A stretch of DNA of 64,000 nucleotides from Rhodocyclaceae bacterium (GCA_004379165.1 NKXK01000025.1:157890-221889), one strand, 5' to 3'. Positions 28,501 through 37,413 are shown, counted from the stretch's first letter. Notes: a model not told the origin generated them from the letters alone. Program-made: numbers and translations.

Positions 28501-28583
28501 CGAGAACTACCTTGAAAGAAGCCCAAGCCAAAACATCTAAATTCAGGGCAACCCGATACGCTGCCGCATATGCCCCAAAATGA
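25536..28583 (+). CDS. Hybrid sensor histidine kinase (HAMP-HisKA-REC-REC-HPt)
   Basis: A 1015-residue membrane sensor: helix 1 at about 7-25, a periplasmic domain to about 145, helix 2 at about 148-168, HAMP and coiled coil to about 260. HisKA carries His276 (MSHELRTP), the ATPase has [12 protein letters not shown], receiver 1 has Asp566 ([11 protein letters not shown]), receiver 2 has Asp709 ([11 protein letters not shown]), and a C-terminal HPt has His864 (AHTLKGTSG). This is a complete phosphorelay in one chain, but no DNA-binding output partner is nearby. Paired with the PhnD-like protein as likely ligand receptor. Confidence 0.93.
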   Translation: MNLRFKLIVPVLVLWTLLGGYLFMVWTPQALLTSERHQIKLTEHHLDSVAESLIPLLLGKNLATIHENLGALLEKNAEWKQLVLLDEQGRQLYPIGPVNTETLSGLPERKLLIRPIVFQTTPLGELQASVDLSHTLDVDRDNHRAMLQLILVILGSITLLIIGILEFTVILPARKLSQATAQLAKGNFQTALPTAHDDEIGHLVDSFQQMQLELKARHDALQEEIRMRSEAQEALHQHGLQLEQAVLERTLELEQARDTAIAANSAKSTFLANMSHELRTPMNAIIGMTHLALKTELTPRQRNYLQKVHGAGQHLLGLINDILDYSKIEADKIVLEQCEFDLEQLLDEIASQLGEKASGKELELVFDASPDTPRQLLGDTLRLSQILLNLGTNAVKFTEQGEVNISVRAEDVKDNQVLLVFSVRDTGIGISPEQMQRLFCSFEQADSSTTRRYGGTGLGLAISKRLVELMGGDIEVCSEVGIGSTFTFRLRLPLGLGKIPARIPAPDLRGRRVLIVDDNHSAREVIGHLLQSMTFRTEAVRSGLEALEAISRADAANTPFDAVLIDWQMPEMDGVTTAWRISTLDIKTRPVMIMVTAYGRDDLVEISQKAGIRDIITKPVTASTLFDCLMAQLSSADRQTVGTSPPAWRKTEVRLFPDARVLLVEDNLLNMEVALELLNEHRIKVDTAANGKIALDKLAQHPYDLILMDMQMPVMDGITATLEIRKQAQFASLPILAMTANALPADRTRCLEAGMNDHIAKPIDPDILAASLQHWLKPKLLSGQPSGLSQQALPVATEAEQQSIEALRGINGLDVDIGLRFSRGRIKLYLTLLRKFLENNREFLADLDAALSASDWETAVRLAHTLKGTSGQIGAQTIRAMAELVEFALRRHESPEVLESIKKQIAELLLPLLENIHAALPFFAAKAESNSFNRAELEEVFIRLDELLSVSDFSSGHLLENFEAPLRAALGEYFERISQAVSNFEFEEARTTLKEAQAKTSKFRATRYAAAYAPK

Positions 28584-28755
28584 CGATTCACCTCACAGTT
28601 GTAGAGGCTGTAAGCACAATTACATCACGCATGAACTCGTCTTTAGGTATGGCTGCCGGGCGTTCGGCTTCAAGAGCCAGCAATCACCCATTCTGGTAGT
28701 ACGGCAGTCGTCGGGTGAGGTATGCAGGTTGTTTGAAAAGAAGGATAAGAAATAA
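28570..28755 (+). CDS. Small cysteine-containing protein (CxxC...H...C)
   Basis: A 61-residue protein overlapping the kinase 3' end by 14 nt. It has [20 protein letters not shown] and a later SSGEVCRLF, giving a four-cysteine pattern that could bind a metal. I recall small conserved proteins with this [11 protein letters not shown] signature in other proteobacteria, some labelled uracil-DNA glycosylase without basis. Function unknown. Confidence 0.65.
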   Translation: MPQNDDSPHSCRGCKHNYITHELVFRYGCRAFGFKSQQSPILVVRQSSGEVCRLFEKKDKK

Positions 28756-28839
28756 CGGCTTGAATCGTGCCTTGCGACGCAAGCTCGGCCCTATTTCTCG
28801 GGCATCTGGCTTGGGTGCGTCAGATGCTGCTGACCTGTT

Positions 28840-30183
28840 TTAATCCTTTGGCATCGCTGGCGGGGCGGGTATGTCAACCGTTGTCGGCATGGAAACCTTT
28901 TTGTGTCCTTCATCCGGATGCCAGCCGAGTACAGCCAGCATGACCATGAAGCCGACGACATAGGCGACGGTGACGTGCCAGCCATGCTTCAGCCACTGTC
29001 CGGCAGACTTGGCTTCCGGGTACATGTTGGACAGTGCGACGCCGGCCGACGAGCCGAACCACAGCATCGAGCCGCCAAAACCCACGGCATAAGCGAGGAA
29101 GCCCCAGTCGAAACCGCCCTGGCGCAACGCCAGCGCAGTCAGCGGAATGTTGTCGAAGACCGCGGAGACGAACCCGAGCGTGAAGGCTGACTGCCACGAG
29201 GCCGGCGGCAGCTTTTCCACTGGCATCATCGAGGCGCAGAGCACCAGTGACAGCAGGAAGACCGAGCCCTTGATCGTTTCCGGCAGCACCTCCCAGTCGT
29301 GGCGGCGCACCGGCACCGTGACGACGATGGCGAGCCAGACAGCGACGCCGATGAAGGGGAAGTGCTCGGCCAGTTCCGGGAACTTGACGTTGATGGTGAT
29401 GTTGGTGGCGACGGCGAAGACCAGCATGGTGGCGACGATGAAGATGCGGCCCCAGTCGATGTGCGTGTGGGCGTGGGCATTTTTGATGATCGGCGAGTAG
29501 GCATGCTGCTGCTTGGCGGCGAAGTAGCCGGTGATCAGTAGGGCGACGCCTGCGGCGACATAGGCGTCGAAGACAATGGCCGGGCTGATGCCGTCGATCC
29601 ACATCATCGTCGTCGTCGTGTCACCAACCACCGAGCCGGAGCCACCAGCGTTGGAGGCGGCGACGATGGCGGCGAGGTAGCCGATATGCACCTTGCCCTT
29701 GAACAGCTGGTGGGCCATGGCGCCGCCAATCAGCGCGGCGGCAATGTTGTCGAGGAAGCTGGAAATCACGAACACCATCACCAGCATGACGAAGCCGCCT
29801 TTCCAGTCATCCGGCAGGAACTTGGGCAGGATCACCGGCACATGGCTTTTCTCGAAATGGCGGGCGAGCAGCGCAAAACCGGTGAGCAGGCAGAAGAGGT
29901 TGGCGATGGTCACCCATTCGTGGCCGAGATGACCGATCCAGCCGGCGATACCAATGCCGGTCTTGAAGCCGGTGAAGATGATCTTGTACAGGCTGATCGT
30001 CACCAGTCCGGTGAGCGCCACGTAGAGCGTGGCGTTGTGGAGGAGGGCGACGCCGAGCAGGGTCAGTGCGAAGAGAATGAAATCGACCGGGATGCCGGCG
30101 ACGGTGGGCAGGTCGCCGGCCGCGAAGGCGAGCGTCGGCAGCATCAGGAGTGCGGGCAAGAAGCGGTGCTGGTTGGCGTGCAT
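28840..30183 (-). CDS. NhaD/citrate-transporter-type sodium:proton antiporter
   Basis: A 447-residue membrane protein of the ion-transporter superfamily with about 12 helices; conserved sequences include SSFLDNIAAALIGG, SNAGGSGSVVGDTTTTMMW and SAVFDNIPLTALALRQGG. The FLDN and FDN motifs and GDTTTTMMW match NhaD-like sodium:proton antiporters. It lies between the inserted segment and the rnf operon on the rnf strand. Rnf complexes often couple to sodium or protons, but a functional link is speculative. Confidence 0.85.
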   Translation of the reverse strand: MHANQHRFLPALLMLPTLAFAAGDLPTVAGIPVDFILFALTLLGVALLHNATLYVALTGLVTISLYKIIFTGFKTGIGIAGWIGHLGHEWVTIANLFCLLTGFALLARHFEKSHVPVILPKFLPDDWKGGFVMLVMVFVISSFLDNIAAALIGGAMAHQLFKGKVHIGYLAAIVAASNAGGSGSVVGDTTTTMMWIDGISPAIVFDAYVAAGVALLITGYFAAKQQHAYSPIIKNAHAHTHIDWGRIFIVATMLVFAVATNITINVKFPELAEHFPFIGVAVWLAIVVTVPVRRHDWEVLPETIKGSVFLLSLVLCASMMPVEKLPPASWQSAFTLGFVSAVFDNIPLTALALRQGGFDWGFLAYAVGFGGSMLWFGSSAGVALSNMYPEAKSAGQWLKHGWHVTVAYVVGFMVMLAVLGWHPDEGHKKVSMPTTVDIPAPPAMPKD

Positions 30184-30257
30184 GAGCTGTTCTCGATGGT
30201 TTGAATTCTGTTGTTCGCCACCTGCCCGCAGGCAAGTTGGCTGATTTGTTGTTTTTT

Positions 30258-30279
30258 ACTAAAAGGGTGTAGCCCTTTA
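30258..30279 (-). terminator. Weak hairpin after rnfH
   Basis: A short stem AAAGGG-CTACA-CCCTTT on the minus strand, a few nucleotides after the rnfH stop, followed by TTAG. Only a weak T tract, so possibly the end of the rnf operon. Confidence 0.4.
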
Positions 30280-30284
30280 ATCCG

Positions 30285-30554
30285 TCAGTCGTCGGCGAGA
30301 TCCTTGCGCGGTACCGTTTCCGGATCGGCGATGATGCCGCGGTAAATCTCGATCCGGTCGCCCGGCTTCAGCGCCGCATCAAGCTTGACCAGCCGCCCGA
30401 AGACGCCGACCTTTTGCGCGGCCAGATCAAGATGCGGAAACTGCTTGAGGATGCCGGAACGCTCGATGCCCTGACTGACGGTCGATTCATCCGGCACTTC
30501 GATGTTCAGCCAGATCTGGTTGCCCGGTTCGGAATACGCGACGCCGATTTGCAT
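30285..30554 (-). CDS. rnfH: RnfH family protein
   Basis: An 89-residue beta-grasp protein (MQIGVAYSEPGNQIWLNIEV; VGVFGRLVKLDAALKPGDRI) of the RnfH/UPF0125 family, last gene of the rnf operon as in Azotobacter rnfABCDGEH. Its exact role in the complex is not known. Confidence 0.92.
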   Translation of the reverse strand: MQIGVAYSEPGNQIWLNIEVPDESTVSQGIERSGILKQFPHLDLAAQKVGVFGRLVKLDAALKPGDRIEIYRGIIADPETVPRKDLADD

Positions 30555-30590
30555 GTGGATTCTCCCTGAAACTCCTGACGATTTTCTGAC

Positions 30591-31265
30591 CTAGGCCGCT
30601 GCCAGTTCGGCGCGGGCGGCTGCCTTTTCATCCATGCGCCGCTCCATGACGCGCTTGCCGGCGAGCAGGAAGCCGAGGATGGCGAAGCCGCCCGGCGGCA
30701 GGATCATCAGCAGCGCGCCGCCATAGCCCGGCAGCTTCATTTCGAGAAAGGCGAAAGATGGCCCGAGCAGGTTGGAGGCCTGGGCGAACAGCGTGCCGGC
30801 GCCGAGGAATTCGCGGATCAGGCCGATCACAGTCAGCGCCCCGGTGAATCCGAGGCCCATCGCCAGCCCATCGACGGCCGAGGCGACGACACCGCTCTTC
30901 ACGGCGAAGGCTTCGGCCCGACCGAGAATGGCGCAGTTGACCACGATCAGCGCGATGAACAGGCCAAGCACCTTGTAGAGGTCGTGCAGCCAGGCATTCA
31001 TGGCCATGTCGACCACGGTCACCAGCGTCGCGATCAGCACGACGAAGACCGGAATCCGCACCTGCGAACTGACGGTATGGCGGATCATCGACACCAGGAT
31101 GTTGGAGACGACCAGCACTGCCGTCGTTGCCAGCCCCATGCCGAGGCCGTTGGTGCCGCTCGTCGTCACCGCCATGGTCGGGCACATGGCGAGCAGTTGG
31201 GAGAAGACGACGTTGCTGTCCCACAAGCCGTCCTTCATGATGCTGCCGTAGTGGTTTTCGCTCAT
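30591..31265 (-). CDS. rnfE: Electron transport complex subunit RnfE
   Basis: A 224-residue integral membrane subunit of the Rnf complex, homologous to NqrD. NPLxxA-like and membrane regions include LLAMCPTMAVTTSGTNGLGM and VVNCAILGRAEAFA. The start at 31265 (MSENHYG) has AAGGAG upstream; a longer upstream frame is spurious. The C-terminal tail is Lys/Arg/Ala-rich. Confidence 0.95.
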   Translation of the reverse strand: MSENHYGSIMKDGLWDSNVVFSQLLAMCPTMAVTTSGTNGLGMGLATTAVLVVSNILVSMIRHTVSSQVRIPVFVVLIATLVTVVDMAMNAWLHDLYKVLGLFIALIVVNCAILGRAEAFAVKSGVVASAVDGLAMGLGFTGALTVIGLIREFLGAGTLFAQASNLLGPSFAFLEMKLPGYGGALLMILPPGGFAILGFLLAGKRVMERRMDEKAAARAELAAA

Positions 31266-31275
31266 CACGTACTCC

Positions 31276-31881
31276 TTAACCGATGATTTCCGCCTTGTGG
31301 GCGGTGAAGAAATCCATGCCGCCCTTGACGGCCTTGACCACCGCGCGCGGCGTGATCGTCGCGCCGGCAAACTGGTCGAAGATGCCGCCATCCTTCTTGA
31401 CGGCCCACTTGTCCGGTGCCGGGTCGCCCAGCGATTTGCCGTCGAAACCCTTCACCCAGGGGTCTTTCTTGACCTCGATCTTGTCGCCCAGGCCCGGTGT
31501 TTCGCTGTGCTTGAGTACGCGAACACCCAGCGTTTTCCCATCACTGTCGACCGCCATCAACACCTGGATGTCGCCGGCGTAGCCGCGCTCGGCGACCTTG
31601 AACAACGCGGCCTTGACGACGCCCTCCTTGCGGGCGCGGTAGATGGTCACGGTTTTTTCGCCATTTTTCAGGTCCACCGTATCTTTCAGGAAATCGTTGT
31701 CGGCCATGCCTTGCGGCAGCACTTCGGACAGCGAATCGCGCAGGTCCTTGGCCTCGGCCGCGGCGATGGCCTCGCCGGTAGCACTCGATGCCCAGGCCAG
31801 CGCCCCGCTCGCGAGTAGCGCGAAGACGCCGAGCAGGACGGGCTGGTAGGCGATCTTTTCGCGGATGGATTCCAAATTCAT
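31276..31881 (-). CDS. rnfG: Electron transport complex subunit RnfG
   Basis: A 201-residue subunit with one N-terminal membrane helix and a periplasmic FMN-binding domain; FAGATITPRAVVKAV holds the threonine of the (S/A)GAT motif to which FMN is covalently bound in the family. It lies 10 nt before rnfE and directly after rnfD. Confidence 0.95.
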   Translation of the reverse strand: MNLESIREKIAYQPVLLGVFALLASGALAWASSATGEAIAAAEAKDLRDSLSEVLPQGMADNDFLKDTVDLKNGEKTVTIYRARKEGVVKAALFKVAERGYAGDIQVLMAVDSDGKTLGVRVLKHSETPGLGDKIEVKKDPWVKGFDGKSLGDPAPDKWAVKKDGGIFDQFAGATITPRAVVKAVKGGMDFFTAHKAEIIG

Positions 31882-31882
31882 C

Positions 31883-32980
31883 TCAGGCTCCCTTGCTTTC
31901 CGGAATATCGAGCGGCTTGCCCTTGCGATCGCGGCCGAGGATGCGCGGCTTGACGAAGCGGTCGATCACCGGTGTCAGCGCATTCATCAGCAGCACGGCG
32001 AAAGCCATGCCTTCCGGGTAGCCGCCCCAGGTGCGGATGATCCAGGTCAGCAAGCCGATGCCGAGGCCGAACACGATCTGCCCGGCGCCGGTGTTTGGCG
32101 AGGTGACGTAGTCGGTGGCGATGAAGAAGGCGCCGAGCATCGCCGCCCCGGACAAGAGGTGCGTCGACACGCTGAGGTAATGCGTCGGATCGACGGCATG
32201 GCCGATGGCGGCCGGGATCGCCAGACCGGCCAGTACCGCGAGCGGCGTGTGCCAGGTGATGATGCCCGTGGCCAGCAGGTAGAACCCGCCGGCGAGGATC
32301 AGCAGCGATGCCGACTCGCCGAAGCTGCCGGCCCGTGTGCCGGCCCAGGAGAACAAGGCGCCGTGGTCGCCACCGAGCGAGTGCAGCAGGTCGATACCGC
32401 GCGACAATTCGGTCTTGGTGTAGCCGAGCAGCGAGGCGCTGGCCATCGCGTCCGGCGTCGCCTGGTTGCCGAGGAAGATCTGCAGGCCGTGGATGAAATC
32501 GGGGGCCGCCAGCGAGGTCACCGGCAGAGGTGCGACCCATTGCGTCAGTGGCACTGGGAAGGAGACCAGCAAGGCGACCCGCGCCACCATCGCCGGGTTG
32601 AAGACGTTCTGGCCAACCCCGCCGAAAACCTGCTTGCCGATGACGATGGCGATGAAGCCGCCGATAATCGCCACCCACCACGGCGCCCAGGGCGGCAGGG
32701 TCATCGCCAGCAGCCAGCCGGTGAGCAGCGCTGAGCCATCCCACAAGGTGACCTTGATGCGCGCCGAGCCCATCAGTTTCAGCGACAACGCCTCGAAACC
32801 GAGGCAGGAGAGGATGGTCAGCAGCCACAGGAAGAAAGACGGCCAGCCGAAGAGCCAGAAGCCGTAGAGCGTGGCGGGCGCCAGCGCCAGCTGGACGCGG
32901 AACATCGTCCGCGTGACGGAATTGCCGCCGTGGGCGTGCGGCGAGGCGATGGGTTGGGTGGCGAGCGACTGGGTGCTCAT
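31883..32980 (-). CDS. rnfD: Electron transport complex subunit RnfD
   Basis: A 365-residue membrane subunit, NqrB homologue, with about ten helices (IKVTLWDGSALLTGWLLAMT; ATDYVTSPNTGAGQIVFGLG). The start overlaps the stop of the preceding rnfC copy by ATGA (32977-32980). Covalent flavin is carried by a Thr in this family; I cannot fix the residue with certainty (possibly in GNQATPDAM). Confidence 0.95.
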   Translation of the reverse strand: MSTQSLATQPIASPHAHGGNSVTRTMFRVQLALAPATLYGFWLFGWPSFFLWLLTILSCLGFEALSLKLMGSARIKVTLWDGSALLTGWLLAMTLPPWAPWWVAIIGGFIAIVIGKQVFGGVGQNVFNPAMVARVALLVSFPVPLTQWVAPLPVTSLAAPDFIHGLQIFLGNQATPDAMASASLLGYTKTELSRGIDLLHSLGGDHGALFSWAGTRAGSFGESASLLILAGGFYLLATGIITWHTPLAVLAGLAIPAAIGHAVDPTHYLSVSTHLLSGAAMLGAFFIATDYVTSPNTGAGQIVFGLGIGLLTWIIRTWGGYPEGMAFAVLLMNALTPVIDRFVKPRILGRDRKGKPLDIPESKGA

Positions 32981-34497
32981 GCGGTTTCTCCTAGGGGTTC
33001 TGCTTTGGCTGCAGCGTCGGCGGCGGCCTTGGCGGCAGCTGCCGCCTCGCGTTCGGCCCTACGGCGGGCGGCGGCTTCGGCTTTTTCGCGGGCTTCCCGT
33101 TCCAGTCGCTCCTGCCGCGACTGGGCGAGTTTTTTGGTCGATTCGGTACGCAGCGTGGCCCGCTGGCGGGCCGAGAGATCGCCCTTGGCGTGATAGAAGT
33201 ACTGCACCAGCGGAATGTGCGACGGGCAGACGTAGGCGCAGCAGCCGCAGGCGATGCAGTCGGCCAGGCCGAGATCGACCGCGCCGTCGAGGTCATCGTT
33301 GCGGATGCGGGCGCTCATTTCCAGCGGCAGCAGGCCCATCGGGCAGGCCTTGACGCAGGATCCGCAGCGGATGCAGTTCTCCGGTTCCATTGCCGCCGCC
33401 TCGGCGGCATCGAGCAGCAGGATGCCGCTGGTGCCCTTGACCACCGGCACCCGCGCATGCGGCAGCACGGTGCCCATCATCGGGCCGCCCATCACATACT
33501 TGGCGACCTCGCCCTTGAGTCCGCCGGTAAAGGCGATCAGATCGCTGACCAGCGTGCCGAAAGGCACGAGATAGTTGCCGGGCATGGCGGAGGCAGCACC
33601 GTTCAGCGTCATCAGCCGGCTGACCAATGGCCGGCCGCGGCAAACCGCGTCATGCACCGTGAAGGCGGTACCGACGTTATGGACGATCACCCCGACATCC
33701 GCGGCCCGCGCATCGGACGGCACCTCGCGGCCGGTCAGTTCGACAATCAACTGGCGATCCGAGCCCATCGGGTAACGCGCCGGCACCGGCACGATCTGGA
33801 CCTCGCCGAAGCGGGCGGCCGCCTCGCGCATCGCGGCAATGGCCTCCGGCTTGTTGTCCTCGATGCCCACCTTGGCCAGCCCGGCGCCGGTCGCGATCAA
33901 CATCAGGCGGATGCCGGAGACGATTTCGTTTGCCCGATCGCGCATCAGACGGTCGTCGCAGGACAGGTAGGGCTCGCACTCGCTGCCGTTGATCAGCAAG
34001 GTATCGATGCTGGAGCGGCGACCGAGGTTCAGTTTTACGGCGGACGGGAAAGTGGCCCCGCCAAGGCCGACGATGCCAGCCGCCGCGACGCGCTGGGCGA
34101 TCTCGGCCGGCGACACCGCATACGGATCGGCCGGCACGTCGAGATCGATCCATTGGTCCTCGCCATCGCAATCGAGCGAGATGGCCATGCCCGGCAGGCC
34201 GGAGGCATGCGGCGCAGTGATTTCGCCGATAGCGGTGATGATGCCCGAGGTCGGCGCATGCAGCGGTGCCGAGATGTTGCCTTGGGCGGCGGCGATGACC
34301 TCGCCTTTCTTCACCTTCTGGCCGACCAGTACGACCGGTCGCGCGGCGGCGCCGACATGCTGCGACAGCATCAGGTGCAGGCGCGGCGGCAAGGGCAGGC
34401 TGCGGATCGGCTGGTCCGCCGCCGGCCGCTTGTGGTCGGCCGGATGCACGCCCCAGTTGCCGCGCAGCACGGTCTTGAAGAGGTTCATGAAGCCCAT
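32977..34497 (-). CDS. rnfC: Electron transport complex subunit RnfC, second tandem copy
   Basis: A 506-residue soluble subunit with an NADH/FMN-binding module (GLGGATFPSAVKL; NGSECEPYLSCDDRLM) and two [4Fe-4S] motifs, CIRCGSCVKACPMG and CIACGCCAYVCPS, then a Lys/Arg/Ala/Glu-rich, probably helical tail. It is a full-length paralogue of the preceding gene (34508-36019). All cysteine motifs are intact in both. The start at 34497 (MGFMNLFKTVLRG) is chosen because WGVHPADHKRPAADQP aligns with the other copy. Confidence 0.95.
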   Translation of the reverse strand: MGFMNLFKTVLRGNWGVHPADHKRPAADQPIRSLPLPPRLHLMLSQHVGAAARPVVLVGQKVKKGEVIAAAQGNISAPLHAPTSGIITAIGEITAPHASGLPGMAISLDCDGEDQWIDLDVPADPYAVSPAEIAQRVAAAGIVGLGGATFPSAVKLNLGRRSSIDTLLINGSECEPYLSCDDRLMRDRANEIVSGIRLMLIATGAGLAKVGIEDNKPEAIAAMREAAARFGEVQIVPVPARYPMGSDRQLIVELTGREVPSDARAADVGVIVHNVGTAFTVHDAVCRGRPLVSRLMTLNGAASAMPGNYLVPFGTLVSDLIAFTGGLKGEVAKYVMGGPMMGTVLPHARVPVVKGTSGILLLDAAEAAAMEPENCIRCGSCVKACPMGLLPLEMSARIRNDDLDGAVDLGLADCIACGCCAYVCPSHIPLVQYFYHAKGDLSARQRATLRTESTKKLAQSRQERLEREAREKAEAAARRRAEREAAAAAKAAADAAAKAEPLGETA

Positions 34498-34507
34498 CGT
34501 GATGTCC

Positions 34508-36019
34508 TCAGGTTGTCGTTCGCGATGTCTCGGCGGCCGCCTTGGCTGCGGCGGCTGCTTCCCGCTCGGCCTTGCGTTTGGCCGCGGCCTCCGCCTTTTC
34601 ACGCGTCTCGCGTTCCAGACGTGCCTGCCGCTGCTGGGCGAGTTTTTTTGTGGCATCGGTGCGCAGCTTGGCGCGATCCTGCGAGGCCAACTCACCCTTG
34701 GCGTGGACGAAGTACTGGACGAGCGGAATCTTCGACGGGCAGACGTAGGCGCAGCAGCCGCAGGCGATGCAATCCTTGAGGCCAAGATCGATGGCGTCGG
34801 GCAGCGCGTCGTTGCGGATGCGCGAACTCATTTCCAGCGGCAGCAGGCCCATCGGGCAGGCCTTGACGCAGGAACCGCAGCGAATGCACGGGTTGGGTTC
34901 CTGTTCGGCTGCCTCGGCGGCGTCAAAGGCGAGGATGCCGCTGGTGCCTTTTACTACCGGCACGCGCCAGTGCGGAATCTGCATGCCCATCATCGGGCCG
35001 CCCATGACCCGGCGGGCGAGGCCGAGACCGTCGCCCTTGAGGCCGCCGGCGAAGGCGATGACTTCCTCGGCCAGTGTGCCGATGCGCACCTCGATGTTTC
35101 CCGGATTTGCCGCACAATTCCCGTTCACCGTGACCAGCCGCGAAATCAGCGGCTTTCCCTCGCGCACCGCTGTGCGCACGGCCAGCGCCGTGCCGACGTT
35201 GTGCACGATGATCCCGATGTCGGCCGGGCGTCCGTCGGCCGGCACTTCGGTGCCGGTCAGCACCTGGATCAGCTGCTTTTCCGAGCCCATCGGGTAACGG
35301 GCGGGCACCGGGCGCACCTGAATCGTGTCCACACCGGCCGCTGCGGCCCGCATGGCAGCGATGGCTTCTGGTTTGTTGTCCTCGATGCCGACCAGCGCGA
35401 CCTGCGCGCCAGTGGCGTGGAGCATGATGCGGATGCCGTCGACGATGCCGGCGGCCTGCTCACGCATCAGGCGGTCGTCGCAGGAGAGATAGGGTTCGCA
35501 TTCACCCCCGTTCATTACCAGCGTCGTCACCTTCGCCCGCGCCGCGCCGGTCAGCTTCACCGCCGACGGGAAGGCCGCGCCACCCAGACCGACGACCCCG
35601 GCCGCCGCGACCCGCTTGCCGATCTCGGCTGCCGTCAGCGCGAAAGGATCGTCACAGCCCTGCAGTTCGCACCACTCATCGGCACCATCGGCGTCGAGAA
35701 TGATGGCTGGCAAGGTCAGCCCGGAGGGATGCGGGGCGGTTATTTCGGTCACTGACGAAATGGTGCCGGAGGTCGGGGCGTGGATCGGTGCCGAGACCAT
35801 GCCCTGCGCGTCGGCAATCAGTTCGCCTTTCCTGACCCGCTGTCCGACCAGCACCACCGGCCGCGCCGGGCCGCCGAGATGCTGCTGCAAGGGGAGGTAG
35901 AGCCGCGCCGGCACCGGCATGACGCGGACCGGCTGCTCGGCCGCCGGCCGCTTGTGGTCGTCCGGATGGACGCCCCACTCGCCGACGAACAGGCGGCTGA
36001 TGAGTTCCCTGACGCCCAT
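34508..36019 (-). CDS. rnfC: Electron transport complex subunit RnfC, first tandem copy
   Basis: A 503-residue RnfC starting MGVRELISRLFVGEWGVHPD, with GLGGAAFPSAVKL, NGGECEPYLSCDDRLM and ferredoxin motifs CIRCGSCVKACPMG and CIACGCCAYVCPS. It is homologous along its whole length, including the Ala/Lys/Arg/Glu tail, to the copy 10 nt downstream. Rnf operons normally have a single rnfC, so this is a tandem duplication that has since diverged at many positions. Two subunits could give alternative complexes or electron acceptors. Confidence 0.95.
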   Translation of the reverse strand: MGVRELISRLFVGEWGVHPDDHKRPAAEQPVRVMPVPARLYLPLQQHLGGPARPVVLVGQRVRKGELIADAQGMVSAPIHAPTSGTISSVTEITAPHPSGLTLPAIILDADGADEWCELQGCDDPFALTAAEIGKRVAAAGVVGLGGAAFPSAVKLTGAARAKVTTLVMNGGECEPYLSCDDRLMREQAAGIVDGIRIMLHATGAQVALVGIEDNKPEAIAAMRAAAAGVDTIQVRPVPARYPMGSEKQLIQVLTGTEVPADGRPADIGIIVHNVGTALAVRTAVREGKPLISRLVTVNGNCAANPGNIEVRIGTLAEEVIAFAGGLKGDGLGLARRVMGGPMMGMQIPHWRVPVVKGTSGILAFDAAEAAEQEPNPCIRCGSCVKACPMGLLPLEMSSRIRNDALPDAIDLGLKDCIACGCCAYVCPSKIPLVQYFVHAKGELASQDRAKLRTDATKKLAQQRQARLERETREKAEAAAKRKAEREAAAAAKAAAETSRTTT

Positions 36020-36026
36020 GTCCGCC

Positions 36027-36554
36027 TCAGGCCACCTGCGGCTTGGGCATCACCCAGTGCTGCAGGGTGACCGGTACCGGCTTCATGACCAGCGCCTCGG
36101 TCGGGCATTTTTCAATGCAGCTTGAGCAACCGGTGCAGGCTTCACGGAAGACGTTGTGGATCTGCTTGGCAGCGCCGATGATCGCGTCGGTCGGGCAGAC
36201 CTTGGAGCAGCGGCAGCAGCCGATGCAGAGTTCTTCGGCGACGACGGCGATCTTCGGGCCGTCGTCGGACATCGCCGAGAGATCGACCGTCAGGCCGAGC
36301 TTGGTGGCGATGGCCGCGGCAAGTGACTTGCCGCCCGGCGGGCAGCAGGTCGGTGGCGCCGTGCCATCGACGATGGCGTTGGCCGCTCCGGAACAGCCCG
36401 GGAAGCCACACTGACCGCAGTTGGAGCCGGGCATCATGGCGATCAGCTCATCGACGACGGGATTACCTTCGACGGCGAGGAACTTGTTGGCGACACCGAG
36501 CACGATGCCGAGCGCGGCACCGAGCAGGGTCAGGCTGAGGATGGCAGCGATCAT
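36027..36554 (-). CDS. rnfB: Electron transport complex subunit RnfB
   Basis: A 175-residue ferredoxin subunit: an N-terminal membrane anchor, a cluster motif CGQCGFPGCSGAANAI...CCPPGG, then two [4Fe-4S] motifs CIGCCRCSKVCPTDAI and CTGCSSCIEKCPTEAL. It passes electrons between the soluble ferredoxin or flavodoxin side and RnfC/D. Located between rnfA and rnfC. Confidence 0.95.
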   Translation of the reverse strand: MIAAILSLTLLGAALGIVLGVANKFLAVEGNPVVDELIAMMPGSNCGQCGFPGCSGAANAIVDGTAPPTCCPPGGKSLAAAIATKLGLTVDLSAMSDDGPKIAVVAEELCIGCCRCSKVCPTDAIIGAAKQIHNVFREACTGCSSCIEKCPTEALVMKPVPVTLQHWVMPKPQVA

Positions 36555-36568
36555 GGTCGTGTTCTCCC

Positions 36569-37162
36569 TTAGACGTTAAGACCGGAAAAGCCCATGAAGG
36601 CGAGGGCGAGCAGGCTGATGGTGACGAAGGCGATGGGGGCGCCGGCGAAGGCGACCGGTACCCGCGACAGGGCAACCCGTTCGCGCAGGCCGGCGAAGAT
36701 CAGCAGAACGATGGTGAAACCGAGCGCCGAGCCGAAGCCGTAGAGCAGGCTCTTGAACAGACTGAACTTCTGCTCGACATTGAGCAGGGCGACGCCGAGC
36801 ACCGCACAGTTGGTGGTGATCAGCGGCAGGTAGATGCCGAGCGACTGGTAGAGGCTGGGGCTCGATTTCTTGATGAACATCTCGGTGAATTGCACGACCG
36901 CGGCAATTGCCAGGATGAAGGTCAGGATTCGCAGGTAGCCGAGCCCGAGCGGCTGCAGCAGCCAGTTGTCGAGCATCCAGGAGGCGCCGGCCGCCAGCGT
37001 GATGACGAAGGTGGTCGCCAGCCCCATGCCGAAGGCGCTGTCGACGCTCTTCGAGACGCCCATCACCGGGCAGAGACCGAGGAACTTGATCAGCACGACG
37101 TTGTTGACCAGTGCGGTGGAGAGCAGCAGCAAGAGAAACTCACCCATGATGATGGCTTGCAT
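36569..37162 (-). CDS. rnfA: Electron transport complex subunit RnfA
   Basis: About 197 residues, six membrane helices, NqrE homologue ([39 protein letters not shown]). First gene of the operon. Starts at 37162 (MQAII) or 37147 (MGEFLL) are both possible; neither has a good Shine-Dalgarno. A sigma-54 promoter at 37185-37200 would start transcription near 37174, so longer N-termini are excluded. Confidence 0.93.
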   Translation of the reverse strand: MQAIIMGEFLLLLLSTALVNNVVLIKFLGLCPVMGVSKSVDSAFGMGLATTFVITLAAGASWMLDNWLLQPLGLGYLRILTFILAIAAVVQFTEMFIKKSSPSLYQSLGIYLPLITTNCAVLGVALLNVEQKFSLFKSLLYGFGSALGFTIVLLIFAGLRERVALSRVPVAFAGAPIAFVTISLLALAFMGFSGLNV

Positions 37163-37184
37163 GAAGTTGTATTGCGCTGGCTTC

Positions 37185-37200
37185 TGCACAAGCCGTGCCA
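37185..37200 (-). promoter_or_regulatory. Sigma-54 promoter of the rnf operon
   Basis: Minus strand TGGCACGGCTTGTGCA: GG-N10-GC spacing with one mismatch to the -12 element. It lies 20-40 nt before rnfA, with a NifA site about 85 bp further upstream. Confidence 0.85.
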
Positions 37201-37284
37201 ACGTACCGACGTACCGCAAAAGCTCGAATTGATGCGTGATTTCACCGGTTTGCACCAAGATGATGCGAATCTCGGTGGTGTTTT

Positions 37285-37300
37285 TGTAGCAAACGCGACA
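37285..37300. promoter_or_regulatory. NifA upstream activator site between rnfA and nifL
   Basis: TGTAGCAAACGCGACA fits TGT-N10-ACA exactly. Being symmetric, it can serve both the rnf promoter (about 85 bp on one side) and the nifL promoter (about 65 bp on the other). Confidence 0.82.
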
Positions 37301-37364
37301 GTTCGGTGTGCGACAAACCGTCGAAATGGCAGCCGGCAGACGAAAAGCTGCGTGGTTTCGTCAT

Positions 37365-37380
37365 CGGCACGCTTTCTGCT
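37365..37380 (+). promoter_or_regulatory. Candidate sigma-54 promoter of nifLA
   Basis: CGGCACGCTTTCTGCT keeps the GG-N10-GC dinucleotides (37366-37367 and 37378-37379) with two mismatches elsewhere; 33 nt before the nifL ATG. Confidence 0.6.
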
Positions 37381-37413
37381 AAGTCGGAGAAATGATTTTT
37401 CCGGGAGCGCGCC

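Noticed and set aside
28756..28839. Search for a direct repeat of the tRNA-Ser 3' end as an attachment site of the insert
   Set aside because: No copy of the tRNA 3' terminal sequence was seen near the right edge of the insert, and no integrase gene is present.
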